A stretch of DNA of 64,000 nucleotides from Salvia splendens (taxonomy: Eukaryota; Streptophyta; Magnoliopsida; Lamiales; Lamiaceae). The position numbers were made by a program, and so were the translations under genes. The stretch lies in NCBI RefSeq assembly GCF_004379255.2, contig NC_056046.1, forward strand, positions 12,276,001 through 12,340,000, given 5' to 3'. The notes below the pieces were generated by a model. It was given only the letters and a program-made list of their open reading frames with translations, searched no databases and was not told the origin of the DNA. The first letter of the stretch is position 1. Each line of letters starts with the position of its first letter. Below are positions 24,121 to 35,000 of the stretch, in pieces.

Positions 24121-24732
24121 TGATGGGGTACGTACTAAACAAGCCCAATAGCAGTGACGGCCCATCAGCCCAAAGCCCAAGGAAGAGTATCAGTTCGGCA
24201 TTACCAAAGAGTTCGGCCCCAGCCTACAGCTCGGTAAAAGCCGACCAATCAAGCTCTACTCTCAGATCGGCAAAAGCTGCTCGGCAATAGTTCAGCAGTT
24301 CGGTCTCAGTTTTCAACCGAACTGGGAGATAGTGGACTCATGCAGAACCTCCACGACCTCCACTACACGATCTATTTAGTGGTGGACCCATGCAGGATCT
24401 CAGGACCTCCACGACATCCACGATCTTATTAGTGATGATGTAAGCCACGACCTAGTTAGTGGTGATGCAAGCCACGATCTTAGTTCAATGTATAAATAGA
24501 ACTTAGATCAGATAGACTAAGGAGAAAGAAAGAGAGCTCTCTAGACATCAAATATCATATAGCAAGTCTGTATTTGTAAGCTGTAAACCAGATCAAGCAA
24601 TACAATCTTGCCCTCCTTTCTTCCCGTGGATGTAGATTTACCTCAGTAAATCGAACCACGTAATTCCTTGTGTCGTGATCTATATTTTCTTTTACCTGCA
24701 TTTACTACCATCAAAAATTCGCCCATTCATCA
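24121..24732 (+). repeat. 3' LTR, full length
   Basis: 612 bp from TGATGGGGTACG to CCCATTCATCA. It retains the segment deleted from the 5' LTR, including TATAAATA at 24491-24498. Confidence 0.93.
24491..24498 (+). promoter_or_regulatory. LTR TATA box
   Basis: TATAAATA in the 3' LTR, followed by an A/G-rich stretch with GAGCTCTCT. This copy could drive transcription into downstream plant DNA; the 5' copy has been lost. Confidence 0.6.
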
Positions 24733-24737
24733 CTTGC

Positions 24738-25243
24738 CATTTGATGCCTACATCACTTTTGTTCACAATTTGGTGGATAGGCTGTCACCAGATCTGATTA
24801 GAAATTGATGGACACATTTGAAATCAAGGATTAGACAGACAGACAGACATAGTTGGATTTATTTTTTTCCATCAAAACTAAATGAGGGGATGTATTGTGC
24901 ATCTGAATGAAACGTGCCTTCTCATTTCTTTTGGTGCTCAAGTGAAGGTGAATAATATTAGGAATGGTTTGAAAATGCAGAGTACCAACATTGGTAGAAT
25001 TATAATTGGAGGTTGCACGCACTTGCACCGACCTTGATGCACAACCAAACTAGTTTGGAAATTGGCCATGTTTTGTCGTGAGTTGTAATAGCTGTCGCAT
25101 GTATATACTTTATTGTAAGCACATGTCGATGATAACACGACAAGTGTGCAAGGGGTAGTTAGTTGACAAGCCTTTACCATTATCTGCGAATTGGCAAAAG
25201 AGCATGAACTGAACCCCATTCTTGAAACCATGACCGTTAGATT
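24738..25243. other. Intergenic DNA after the gypsy insertion
   Basis: Probably once continuous with the 3' flank of the small gene at 17.3-17.9 kb. A short (GACA)n run is at about 24834. A weak short frame (LPFDAYITFVHNL...) at 24733-24812 ends in TGA; I do not consider it established as coding. Confidence 0.4.
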
Positions 25244-26068
25244 CTTGTCGTGTGTAAATTGGAGGTCCTAGAAATATTTAAATTTTAATATTGTCAACCG
25301 TGTCAATTTTTTCGAACCGGAACCTTCGCATTTGGAACCGCGGTCTGGTTCCGGTTCAAGATTTTTCGAACCGGAACCGTCACCGAACCGCCGGTTCCGG
25401 ACGGTTCGGAACCGCCGGTTTCACGGTTCCGGTGAGAAAACCGAGGCGGCATCGGGGGCAGCTTTTTCAGCCGGTTTTGTCGGCCAAAACCGGCGGTTTT
25501 CGGTTCCGGTGCGGAACACGAGGCAGACGGTTTGTTGACCGAACCGGCGGTTCCGACGGTTTTCCGCCAAAACCGTCGGTTTTCTGAAATTCAATTTTTT
25601 TTAAATTTTGATTTTGAATTCAAATTCATCCATTATCCCCCCATTTCATGTTTTTTTTTATTTACGTTCCGACGACACTTGCAAATTATATTACATTGTT
25701 GTATGTTGTATACTTGTATATGTATTGTAAATTGTAATGTATAGTTGTCCGTTACAACTCAAATTCAATATAATTGATATCATTTTCACCTTATTCGTCT
25801 TATTTCAATTTAAATTATCCATTGTCTTGTTCCAATTTATTGTATAAGTCCAAATTTCAAATTACATAGAAAAAAAAAACCGAACCGTGAAACCGCCGAT
25901 TTTCGAACCGGAACCGTGTAAACCGTCCGAAAACCGGCGCTTCCGAACCGGAACCGGAACCGGAACCGTGAAATAGCCTCACGGTCCGGTTCCGGTTCCG
26001 AATTCCTCGGAACCGCCGGTTTTGGAACCGTTGGCAACACTAATTGTCATATGTAAATTGGAGGTGCT
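25244..26068. mobile_element. hAT-like GGAACCG-rich element flanked by a ~25-bp direct repeat
   Basis: The ends at about 25286 (TAATATTGTCAACCGTG) and 26042 (GGAACCGTTGGCAACACTA) form an imperfect inverted repeat. The subterminal ~250 bp on each side is saturated with GGTTCCGG / CCGGAACC, in the style of hAT transposase sites. No 8-bp duplication is visible directly at the ends. Instead, a ~25-bp direct repeat containing TGTAAATTGGAGGT lies at 25244-25269 and 26043-26068. The core is non-coding. Confidence 0.65.
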
Positions 26069-26984
26069 GACAGATTTGTTTATACGGTTTCGATTAGTAC
26101 CGTCTGGGAAGTGGGAACAATTGAGTTGGAATCGAAATCGGTTTCAGACTCGTTGTTATGTGCATCTATTTGATTTTACGTAATTTCATATTAGTGGTGA
26201 AATGTCAGGTCAATGTTGAAATGAAGTACTAGTATAATTAAATAAAACTAATGTAGGTATATTCCAAAAATCATCTTTGAGTCAAATATAGATTATGTTA
26301 TGTAGTTCGGCATTTTTATTTTGAGAGGCTGCAGTGCATGATGACAGTGGGGAGAAGATGAGTGCACTTTATTTAATTTTTGTAATTAAGTGGTGTTTTT
26401 TTGCTAGCACTATTAATCTTTGGCGATCCACTCTTTCTACAGTCGCAGTAATCACCAACAATAATGATTCTATTTCTCAAGAATCAATTAATTTTAATTA
26501 TGGCATGTATATGTAACATGTTCCCTCACCAATCGTGATGATTATCCAGTAAAGATGACATGAAGATTGTAGGAGCGTATGAGCGGAAAAGAAAGCAGCA
26601 AAGAGGATATTTGTAGGCCAAGCAACCAAAATTCAAGAAAAGTATCACCAAAATGTCAAGGAATCACACCTTTTTTACTATTATTTTATCATCAAATATC
26701 TTGACATCCCAAAAAAGGAAGAGCTCAACAATGGAAACAGATTCTTTATATTAAGATGACACTACTACATGTATGTACACACCTCTCTATATATACAGTA
26801 CATAATATCCTACTCATCAATATTTGCCAAAATTTCTTGTTGAGGAAAAACAAACTTATTCTGTGACCAGACGGTGGAATGAATTGTATTTTTTATGGTT
26901 GTTAAATTGTATGGCGAAAATAAAATATGGAGTGTATGATGAACAACAAATGAGGGAAATAATGGTGAAGCAGGCTTTTAGTAT
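26069..26984. other. Intergenic DNA, nothing identified
   Basis: AT-rich, with no supported gene or element. Confidence 0.45.
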
Positions 26985-27350
26985 GCCTTTAATCCGTATA
27001 GTTTGCCGCTAGCCGAACGGGGTCTCGTTGACATGTTTCTGTTTTAGGTCTTAATTTTGTATTAGGCCTAGCCCGTCGTCTGCGTGCCTATTTATATAGA
27101 AGTAGGGCGCATAATTCTATACTTTGAAAACAATCTGAATACAATTTGTTCTCCGTTTCCGCCCGTGGCCGTAGCCAACGCAACGTTGGTGAACCACGTA
27201 AATCTGTGTCTTCTTTACGTTTCTGTTTATCTCGATTACACAATTGCTCTATTTTGTCACATCACAGACAAAGAATCTAAACAAGCTCAAATATTCTGCA
27301 ACAATGTGAAAGTGGATCCTTTCGTCACAAAACAAAAAATCCTCCGATAA
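26985..27350 (+). mobile_element. Probable LTR fragment
   Basis: Contains a TATTTATATAG box, then CCCGTGG...GTAGCC...GAACCACGTAAATCTGTGTC, a block very like the R/U5 part of plant LTRs (compare CCCGTGGATGTAG...CGAACCACGTAA in the gypsy LTR at 24.6 kb). No TG/CA ends or target duplication were found. Confidence 0.4.
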
Positions 27351-27529
27351 TACAACATAAAACCCAAACCCTCATAATTATTTAATTTCTATTATACGAG
27401 TCAAGTTAAGGTGTACAAACTTTAGTTTAACTAAATACGGCTTAGGCAAGTCTTCATACTTGATAATATGAAATACTAGTACTACAATTCATATTTGCTA
27501 CTCCATTTGTAAACTGAATGATGTACTAA

Positions 27530-28512
27530 TTGTAGGAATAGTATGCCCGGTCAAAGGACTTTGACCAAGGATAATTTTAAATATACATTTAATTTTGTAA
27601 AATGAAATGATATAGCGTCGATCTACGTTCGGAGTAGATGACCGTGACATATTCATTTTCTCAAATCCAATTCCCGGTGAATGATAAATAATGGATTAAA
27701 ATTGTGCAAAATTGTGAGCTATTTAAATGAGCTATGAGAGAACTCATGGAATTAATTAAGTGAGTTAATTATCTCATATTGAAAGTAATTAAACAAGTAC
27801 TAATAAAAAGGATTATTACATGTAATAATTATAATGGACTAAGATGGGTTGTAGAACCTACACACGCGCGCCGTTGCCGCCCGCCACGCCGCGAGCCTCG
27901 AGCCCGAGCCCGTGCTCGTGTCCTTGACATCTCGTCAGTATGACGCGGTAAAGCCAACGTGGCTGACACGTGATGAAGTCCACGTCGTGAACGAACCTAA
28001 ATGCGCAGCGTGTCCCGATACGTCCCTCCAGGATCAACCTCTCCAGCTCTCGTAACGGCTTGTAACGCTCGTCGGTTACAGCCTCGCAATGATGCCAACA
28101 ACCATGGCTGGTTGATCCCTACAGTGGACGGAGCCTATAAATAGGCTAGTCATTCCATGCATCTCCACACCAATACACAAAAAACACTATGCATTCATAA
28201 GCTCTCTCTCTCGTTTACATTGTTCTTCTATCGAAACTCTCATCTCCTCTATCCAGTTTGTCGGAGCTCTGCTGATAGCAGTGCTGCTTCATCAGAGACG
28301 TAACCGTTTTATCTTTGGGGACGAAACACCAATCCAAGAGCATTACCAAGACGTATCTCGTCTTGCGGAAAGAGGACTCCTCGACTCGGCTAATACTGTT
28401 CACGGTTTACTGTTTCATTTTCCGTTGTAATTTTGTTTCTGTGTTTTTTTCATTATGTATTTCGTCTTTTGGATTCTATTACGCCCGGTTATGTCTTGCA
28501 ATCCAGAAACCA
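27530..28512 (+). mobile_element. Probable solo LTR
   Basis: Starts (T)TGTAGGAATAGTATGCCC and ends near CCAGAAACCA, with ACTAA at 27525-27529 and 28513-28517 as a possible 5-bp duplication. Inside are a GC-rich stretch (27860-28090), a TATA box (CTATAAATAGG near 28134), and a CT-rich leader-like segment. No internal retroelement region is attached. The ends are not a clean TG...CA pair, so limits are tentative. Confidence 0.55.
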
Positions 28513-28639
28513 ACTAAATGAGTTCAATGTTAAAAATTTATGAGCCTGAATTAGTATAATTTACAAATAGAATTAATTGAATTTACACATTTGGATAGTC
28601 ATCTTAAAAAGGTAATAAATAAAGCTCAAAATGATTTTA

Positions 28640-30106
28640 TGTTAGGATTGATATACTAAAAAACATATTTCGAGCATGTTGCACGGATAGAATTGCTTGT
28701 ATACAATAAACTCTACAATCCATTTTTAACCCAAGGCGAGAAGAGTTAATTTTATCGCATTGGTGTTTGCTTATGCATTTATAAGATGTTTCTCAAACAT
28801 TTAAATGTATAAGAAGCAAATAAGTCTAATTCTTCTGCATAGTAGACTGGTCGTGAACGACGTTCACAGAAGGTGACGCAGTCGGTTCTTTGTAGAAGAG
28901 AAAAAATAATTTCACAACCTAGATAGGCTTTGGCTACCTATCGTGAAAGGTTGCAGTGTCAATCCGCATGTTTCCTTACCTTTGGAAATAAACGACACTG
29001 GTGTGGTATAGCACTGAAGGATCTAACAGTTGAGATAAGTCTTTCTTGGTATTTACTGAAAGACGAGGTCTCGGTGATTGTTATTTCTTAATCATTGTTG
29101 ACATAAGATTGAACATACGATATTGATTATGCACTACTTTGATTTATCAAATGGTGCGGAGTTTTTGCAATCCAAGAATCCTGGTATCTTGGGTAGTGGT
29201 GATCAATGTCTAGAGGTGATAGTATTGTTATTGCAATGAATCGTGCGCTGGGTGAGTCCAGTTTGATAATATCCTCAAGATGTGTTCGAAAAAGGTTTTA
29301 TTATTCAGAAACCCGGCCGGTTGAAATTTATTCCAGAATAATAAATAAAGATTTTCAACTAGACAACTCTTGGAAAAAGATATTAATTAATTAAAGTCAA
29401 ATAGCAGGCTTAAATTAATTAATGGATATTTATATCTTAAACATGGGAAATAATAAATTAAAGAGGTAAAGTCCGGATTACTCGTAATTTGGGATTGAAC
29501 GGGCAGTCAATATTATTTTACTATAGTGGCTGATAATAATATTCTGTTGGACTTGTATTAAATTGGGGCTCAATTTAATTAGTAAAAGTCCAACATGTTT
29601 GGCCTAAGTCCAACCTCCATGGATCCCTAATCTGTCCCATAATAACTCTATATAAAAGGAGATTAGAAAGAAAATTAAGAGAGATTAACACTCATAATTT
29701 CGTGCTCCCCTCTGGGAGTGGATGAAAAAATCGGTTCTTCACAGAACTAGAGTTCTGTCTCCTTTCTAATCAAGTCCTTTTCGATTCTGACAAGCTTTGC
29801 CCACCCAAAGGTCGGATTCTGAGTTCGGAATACAGATTTGAAAGTTCGTGGTTGAGTATGAAGAACATCACGTGGAGAAGGCGCAAGCAATCGACGATTC
29901 TTTGGAGAATCAGATCGGTAATTCTAAACCGTAGGAATTCATGTTTTAGGTTTTAATTCCTTTTACATGAATTATGTGCGTTCTTGGATGCAATTCTGTG
30001 TTTAACATGTAGTTAAGTGATCACATAATCGGTCAAATAGATTTGTAATTATGATTTATTTGTGAATGCATAACTTCTGATGTGCAAGGGGCTCCAAACC
30101 CCAACA
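28640..30106 (+). mobile_element. Solo LTR of a copia (SIRE-like) element
   Basis: Begins TGTTAGGATTGATATAC and ends CCAAACCCCAACA, so TGTT...AACA ends. It is flanked by the perfect 5-bp duplication TTTTA (28635-28639 and 30107-30111). Length 1467 bp. A TATATAAAAGG box is near 29651. No internal region, so unequal recombination between two LTRs is the likely origin. Lineage assignment is from general resemblance. Confidence 0.85.
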
Positions 30107-30352
30107 TTTTATGCTTCTTCCATCCATCACACAAAAATAGTGCATATCTTGAGAGTTGGTACTACATAAATTTTTTAAAAAGTCTGGTCCTATGTTTTGT
30201 GAGTGAAAATAGAATCGTATTATTATCTTTTTAAGTTAATTAATGTAAATATTGGTGAACTATGTTTAACTTTGTTACAAATATATGTGACAAAATAAGG
30301 TAAAGTGTAAAGAATAAAATGTTAAAAAATGAATGTTAAGAAATATCACTAT

Positions 30353-31010
30353 AGGGGAGTGTTATATTGGTAACTCAATACTTAATTGCTAACTACAATT
30401 AAATAATAGTCCTTAGATATTCAAATCAAGGACCTAGATCATCAGCCCTTAATGTCAATACGATCAATGAAAAACGTCAATAAGGGTATTAAGGTCAATT
30501 TACAACAAATTAGTTAAACTAACTTTTGAAAAAGATCCCATAACTTTAAAACGCATATAACTTTCTCGATTTAAATTAATTTTTCACACAACATATATCA
30601 AATTAAAGATAATTTCATAAGGATTCTAACGAGATCTCATTGCATATGTTCCGATGTCAAAATTTTAAAAAAAAATCAAAAAATTTCAATTTTTTCGTAC
30701 ATCAACAAATGTCAACATAATATATAAAATATGCCAATGTAATACATGTAGAATGTCATTCTTTAAGCAATGTGTTGACATAAGCAATGGGTTAACATTC
30801 TCAAAGCATTGTGTTGATATTTTCAAAACACTATATTGACATTTTCATCCAAAACCCTAATTTGGTAGTTTTTTTATCTTTTTCGATTTAATTAACAAAA
30901 ACAAAAATTACACATGGTAAATTTTAGATCAGTAGATTTCTAAAATCCAATAATCTTAATTTAGTTGTAGTTAGCAACTAGAGAGTGAGTTAGTAATTGA
31001 TCACTCCCCT
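30353..31010. mobile_element. Mutator-type MITE
   Basis: Ends AGGGGAGTG and CACTCCCCT, and the inverted similarity continues inward for ~60 bp (TAATTGCTAACTACAATTAA at left versus the reverse of TTTAGTTGTAGTTAGCAAC at right). Flanks ATCACTATA and ACCACTATA match at 8 of 9 bases, fitting a 9-bp Mutator-type duplication. Interior is non-coding. Confidence 0.7.
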
Positions 31011-31342
31011 ACCACTATATATGTATTTATTTATTAGACATCCTCCGGTTGTAATCTAGCTAGCAGATAGAATAAAAATCTATGACAATAAAGAATGATA
31101 ATTATATATAGAATTAAGAAAGAGTTAGATGATGGACTACTATAACAAGAGCACATGCTATCACACATATCAATAAGCCCGGCCAATTTAAAACTTACAT
31201 ATAGATCTTTCTAGCATCTATCAACTGCTGTCTGTGCCAAACTTTCGTTTTCCTTAATTTCTTCCTAGCTACTAGTACAAGCGTATTTTTAAATGGGTTA
31301 ATTCCGAAAAATACTCTAATCATAGAATAATTCAAGTTACGT

Positions 31343-31513
31343 GTAGGTAAAAATTATATGAACTCTTAGCATGTACGTAGGCGATCTATCATAATACTTT
31401 AAATTTCACTCAAATTAAGTATGAAAACTTTGTAGGTAAAAATTATATGAACTCTTAGCATGTAGGCGATCTATTATAATACTTTAAATTTCACTCAAAT
31501 TAAGTATGAAAAC
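31343..31513. repeat. Two-copy ~88-bp tandem duplication
   Basis: GTAGGTAAAAATTATATGAA ... AAGTATGAAAACTT occurs twice in direct succession, from about 31343 and about 31432, with a four-base difference (GTACGTAGGCG versus GTAGGCG). Confidence 0.85.
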
Positions 31514-31654
31514 TTAATACGAGGTGACATGCCAGAATGACTAACTAAAGTAAAACAATACTTATTATTTTATTAAAAAACACATAAAAATTAGAAAGTA
31601 TCACATTATATACAAAAAAATCCATCTAGTTAATCTTCAACGATATGGTTTGAT

Positions 31655-31827
31655 GAGAAATGGATCCCCTATTGTGCAGGGCAGGTGTTGTGTTATTTCC
31701 CACCGACACAATTAAATAAAAGAAAAGGAAAAAGAAAAAGAATAAATACAAGTACAGCTGCATGTTGTGCATAAAATGTTGTGTTTTAAGGGCAGCCCCT
31801 GCTGTGCCCAGCAGGGGATCCTTTCCC
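31655..31827. mobile_element. Small Mutator-type MITE with 9-bp target duplication
   Basis: Ends GAGAAATGGATCCCCT and AGGGGATCCTTTCCC are an imperfect inverted repeat; TGGTTTGAT flanks both sides (31646-31654, 31828-31836). 173 bp, non-coding. Confidence 0.75.
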
Positions 31828-31836
31828 TGGTTTGAT

Positions 31837-32489
31837 GTGCTAACTTGTTATTCTAATGGAATATTATTTTTTTTGTATCATATCCACGTCATTTTAAATT
31901 ATCACTGGAAATGTCATATATGATTGGATTTTTCATAATACTTGTACGTTAAAGTACAAAACACTAAAAGTTCATGTATTTTTTCATTCACAACATTCAA
32001 AATTGATGTTAAAGTCCGGCTATAAACCCTTTTTATTTTTTTGCACCAAGGGTATCCACTAATAGACCCGGTAACTATTCTCATTTGTAGACACCTCAAA
32101 TAATGGGATAATTGGTCTAAACATTTAAAATTGCTGAGACAAGGATTTAAGATTACTCCATATTCAAAATCAAAGATCGAACCCTAATCATTTAATTAAG
32201 GATATATCAGTTTCATACAACTTGACTACATTCATTAGATTGCTTTTTTTAAATTACAGTTATACTCCCTTCGTCTTCCATTATGTGTCCCAATTTTATT
32301 TTACTCAATTCTTTATTAATTGTCTCACTTCATTTTTACTACTTTTGATAGTAAATCCTATATTTCACTAACTTAATTTTAAATCTATATAATTATAATA
32401 TATAAAAATAAAATTCAATACCATTAACTTTATTAATCTATCTTTTTTATAGTAATATTTTTTAAATTTCATGCTGGGTCAATAATAGT
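31837..32489. other. AT-rich intergenic DNA with one Stowaway-like end
   Basis: TACTCCCTTCGTCTTCCATTA near 32263 resembles the left end of a Stowaway MITE, but no right end was found. Otherwise nothing identified. Confidence 0.4.
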
Positions 32490-32492
32490 TTA

Positions 32493-33565
32493 GGCCATCC
32501 ACAATGCTGCGGCCGGGAGGAGGGAGATTCGCGGCCTGGGCCGCGCCCGGTGACGCAGTAGCGTCCCGGGGCCGCGCCCAGGGTCCGGCCTGCTGTGCGT
32601 TGGAGCCTCCTGGGTCGTGCCCCAAACCCCATTCCTTTTTGTTTATTTATTTCTTTTCTGATTTTTTTTTTGCATTTGGAATTCAATCCTCGAAGAAGAA
32701 TGGAAGAAGAAATGAAGAGGAGGAAGAGGAAGAAGATGGAGAGGGTAAGGGAGAGTGAAAGAGGCGTGCATAAATGTTGGGAAGTGGAGACTATTTTGAT
32801 TTTCTTATTTTTATTGGGAAATGTAGACTATTTTGATTCTTTCATCTTCTTTTTTTTTAGTTTATATAATTTATAATTATATGTTGGAAATTTGGAAGTG
32901 GAGCTCTTATTTTGATTTTCTTATTTTGTTCAATTTTTAGTTTATAATTTACTCCCTCCGTCCCGGATTAGGAGTCACTTATTGTTATGGCTCGGGTTTT
33001 AAGAAAGAGTTGAAGTGTGTAATAAATGAAGTGAGATTGTGAAGTGTGTAATAAATGAAGTGAGATGCTGGAGTGTGTAATAAATGAACTGAGTTGGTTG
33101 AAGGCATGTCCCTTTTGACTTTTTTGGAGTGTGTAATAAATGAAGTGAGATGGTAGAGTGTGTAATTAAATGTTTGATTTTTATTTTGGTTTATTTTAAT
33201 GTAGAGAATGACATTTTTATGTAATTTTGATGAAGAATGGGGTAAAATTGTATGCCCAAATATGGAAAATTTTAAATATGACTCTTAAACTGGGACGGAC
33301 TTTTATGGCAAAAAGTGACTCTTAATCTGGGACGGAGGGAGTATTATTTTTGAATTAAAAAAGAATTTCTCGTGTTATAATTTTTCAACGTATATTCTAT
33401 TTTACGAGTAAAATAAGTTATAGTTGTGAATAGTGCAATTTAATAGTTGTGGCCTGGGATGGGGCCTGCAAGGTTAGAGGAGTTGTGGTCTGGGACTCAA
33501 ATTTAGGGGAATGATGACGTGGAGGGGACTTGGGTCCTGAATCCGGGACGAGGTTGTGGATGCCC
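32493..33565. mobile_element. PIF/Harbinger-type MITE containing a nested Stowaway
   Basis: Ends GGCCATCCACAATG and TTGTGGATGCCC form the inverted repeat; TTA flanks both sides (32490-32492, 33566-33568). The left end is unusually GC-rich. A Stowaway element lies within. Confidence 0.8.
32952..33341. mobile_element. Stowaway (Tc1/mariner) MITE
   Basis: Ends CTCCCTCCGTCCCGGATTA and TAATCTGGGACGGAGGGAG are a near-perfect inverted repeat with TA on both sides. Short internal direct repeats (GTGTGTAATAAATGAAGTGA) occur. It is nested in the Harbinger-type element. Confidence 0.92.
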
Positions 33566-33973
33566 TTAGACCATCTCCGACAGTACTGCAATGCCTAAAA
33601 TGCAGTAGGAAATAACCTCCAACACTATTGCAAAACCAATCCCATTATAAGTTTTTGAAGAAAAAATACTTATCTTTAGGTTTACACTACAACTATACCA
33701 AAAACACTTTTTAGGTTTTGATTTATTGCATTCAAGTCCAAATCATTTTATATTTATCTAAATAGAGAAAGGGAAGGAAGATAAATTAAAATACAGAGAA
33801 CAGAAAAACTTATTGGAAAAAGCGTAGCGGCTTGGAGAAGAAGAAGATATGAAATAATAACCTAATTTAATTATATTAAAAAAACCTAATTTAATTATAT
33901 TAATATGTAGTTAATTAATAATTAGTGGGCTGGGCCCATATTAGGTTAATACACATTTTTAGTTAAATTAATA

Positions 33974-34171
33974 CTCCCTCCGTCCCAAGGTAGATGACAC
34001 ACTTGGGAATTAGCACGAGATTTTAGGTGATGTTTTGTGTGAAAGGTGGAGAGAGAAAATAGTATATTTATATTAATGTGAGAGGGAGCTTTTTTTAAAA
34101 AATGAAATGTGACATCTTTTGTGGGACAAACTAAAAAGGAAAGTGTGACATCTATTATGGGTCGGAGGGAG
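33974..34171. mobile_element. Stowaway MITE
   Basis: CTCCCTCCGTCCCAAGGTAG ... CATCTATTATGGGTCGGAGGGAG ends with TA on both sides; 198 bp. Confidence 0.9.
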
Positions 34172-34226
34172 TATTAGTCATACTCAATACTACTACACGC
34201 GTAATTGGAGAAAAGTTAAATTAATA

Positions 34227-34429
34227 CTCCCTCCGTCCCGCCGAAGATGACCCACTTTCCTTTTTAGTTTGTCCCACCAAAGATGATTCATTACTAAAAG
34301 AAGAAACCCCTTTATATCTACTTTATTCAATGTCTCTTGCTTTATTCTCTCCACATAACACACAAAATAAATGTGCATAAAATCACGTATCGCCCAAGGA
34401 AGGGGTCATCTTCCTTGGGACGGAAGGAG
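34227..34429. mobile_element. Stowaway MITE
   Basis: CTCCCTCCGTCCCGCCGAAG at the left, CTTGGGACGGAAGGAG at the right, TA on both sides; 203 bp. Its left end lies about 55 bp from the previous Stowaway. Confidence 0.9.
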
Positions 34430-34837
34430 TAGTATTCATAATACTATATATACATTATTATTATTATTCACAATACTACACGTACATAATTTTCAATATT
34501 AAGGACTGTTTATTTAAATTTGAAAATTGACAGAATAATTTATATTGTACTAATATTATGCTAATGCCTAATAAATGTTATTATATTAATTAATCTAATT
34601 TAAATTATTGATAAAGTATAATGGGATAAGTATGTAATTTAGATAAACTATATAGGTATGCTTGAAAAATATAAAAAAGTAAGTGGGAAATATTCTTTTG
34701 GGTTTGAGTTTAGTATAAATGTTAGAGTGCTATCAATACTTAGTGTGACATTTACACTAAAATGAGATTGAGTTTAGTGTAATTGTTGGAGATGCTCTTG
34801 GGATATGTGCAATTTGAATTGCTATAGTTATTACATT

Positions 34838-35000
34838 GTCGTTTGGGTGAAATAATTGGAAGAGGATCCTATGTTGTGTCTCAACCTCACCAGAGGCTGC
34901 TGTGCACCAAATACGGCAGCGTTTCATTGCCACTCCTTCAATTTCATTTTTATTGTATACTGCTAAGTGTTCATCGCCTTTTATCATTTAGATTCATTTT
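34838..35000. repeat. Inverted paralogue of the DNA flanking the hAT element at 47.4 kb
   Basis: The reverse complement of this stretch (AATACAATAAAAATGAAATT-like, then AATGAAACGC.CCGTATTTGG and TGCACAGCAG) matches 47.33-47.396 kb, and its GGATCCTCTTCC part matches the DNA after 51124. It is an unoccupied version of the site in which the hAT element sits. Confidence 0.75.

Larger units (their letters stand above)
18027..24732 (+). mobile_element. Ty3/gypsy LTR element (Tat-like) with gag and an antisense gene, pol deleted
   Basis: LTRs at 18027-18492 and 24121-24732 are flanked by the target duplication CTTGC (18022-18026 and 24733-24737). Outside one 146-bp deletion in the 5' LTR I find a single mismatch between them, so the insertion is young. 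The interior holds an intact gag, only the last part of integrase, several tandem arrays, and a spliced gene on the opposite strand. An extra antisense gene between pol and the 3' LTR is known from Tat-lineage gypsy elements. Loss of protease, RT, RNase H and most of integrase makes this a non-autonomous member. Confidence 0.93.
33569..34797. mobile_element. Second Harbinger-like MITE, with two nested Stowaways
   Basis: Left end GACCATCTCCGACAGTAC and right end TTGTTGGAGATGCTC are imperfectly inverted. Left flank is TTA, shared with the element before it; right flank is TTG. Weaker than the other calls because of divergence. Confidence 0.55.

Noticed and set aside
24733..24812. LPFDAYITFVHNLVDRL open stretch after the gypsy element
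   Set aside because: Too short, no start, no upstream exon; may be chance.
24938..25231. 97-codon minus frame beginning MVSRMGFSSCSFANS
   Set aside because: Cys-rich but without recognisable domain, promoter or homologue in the window.
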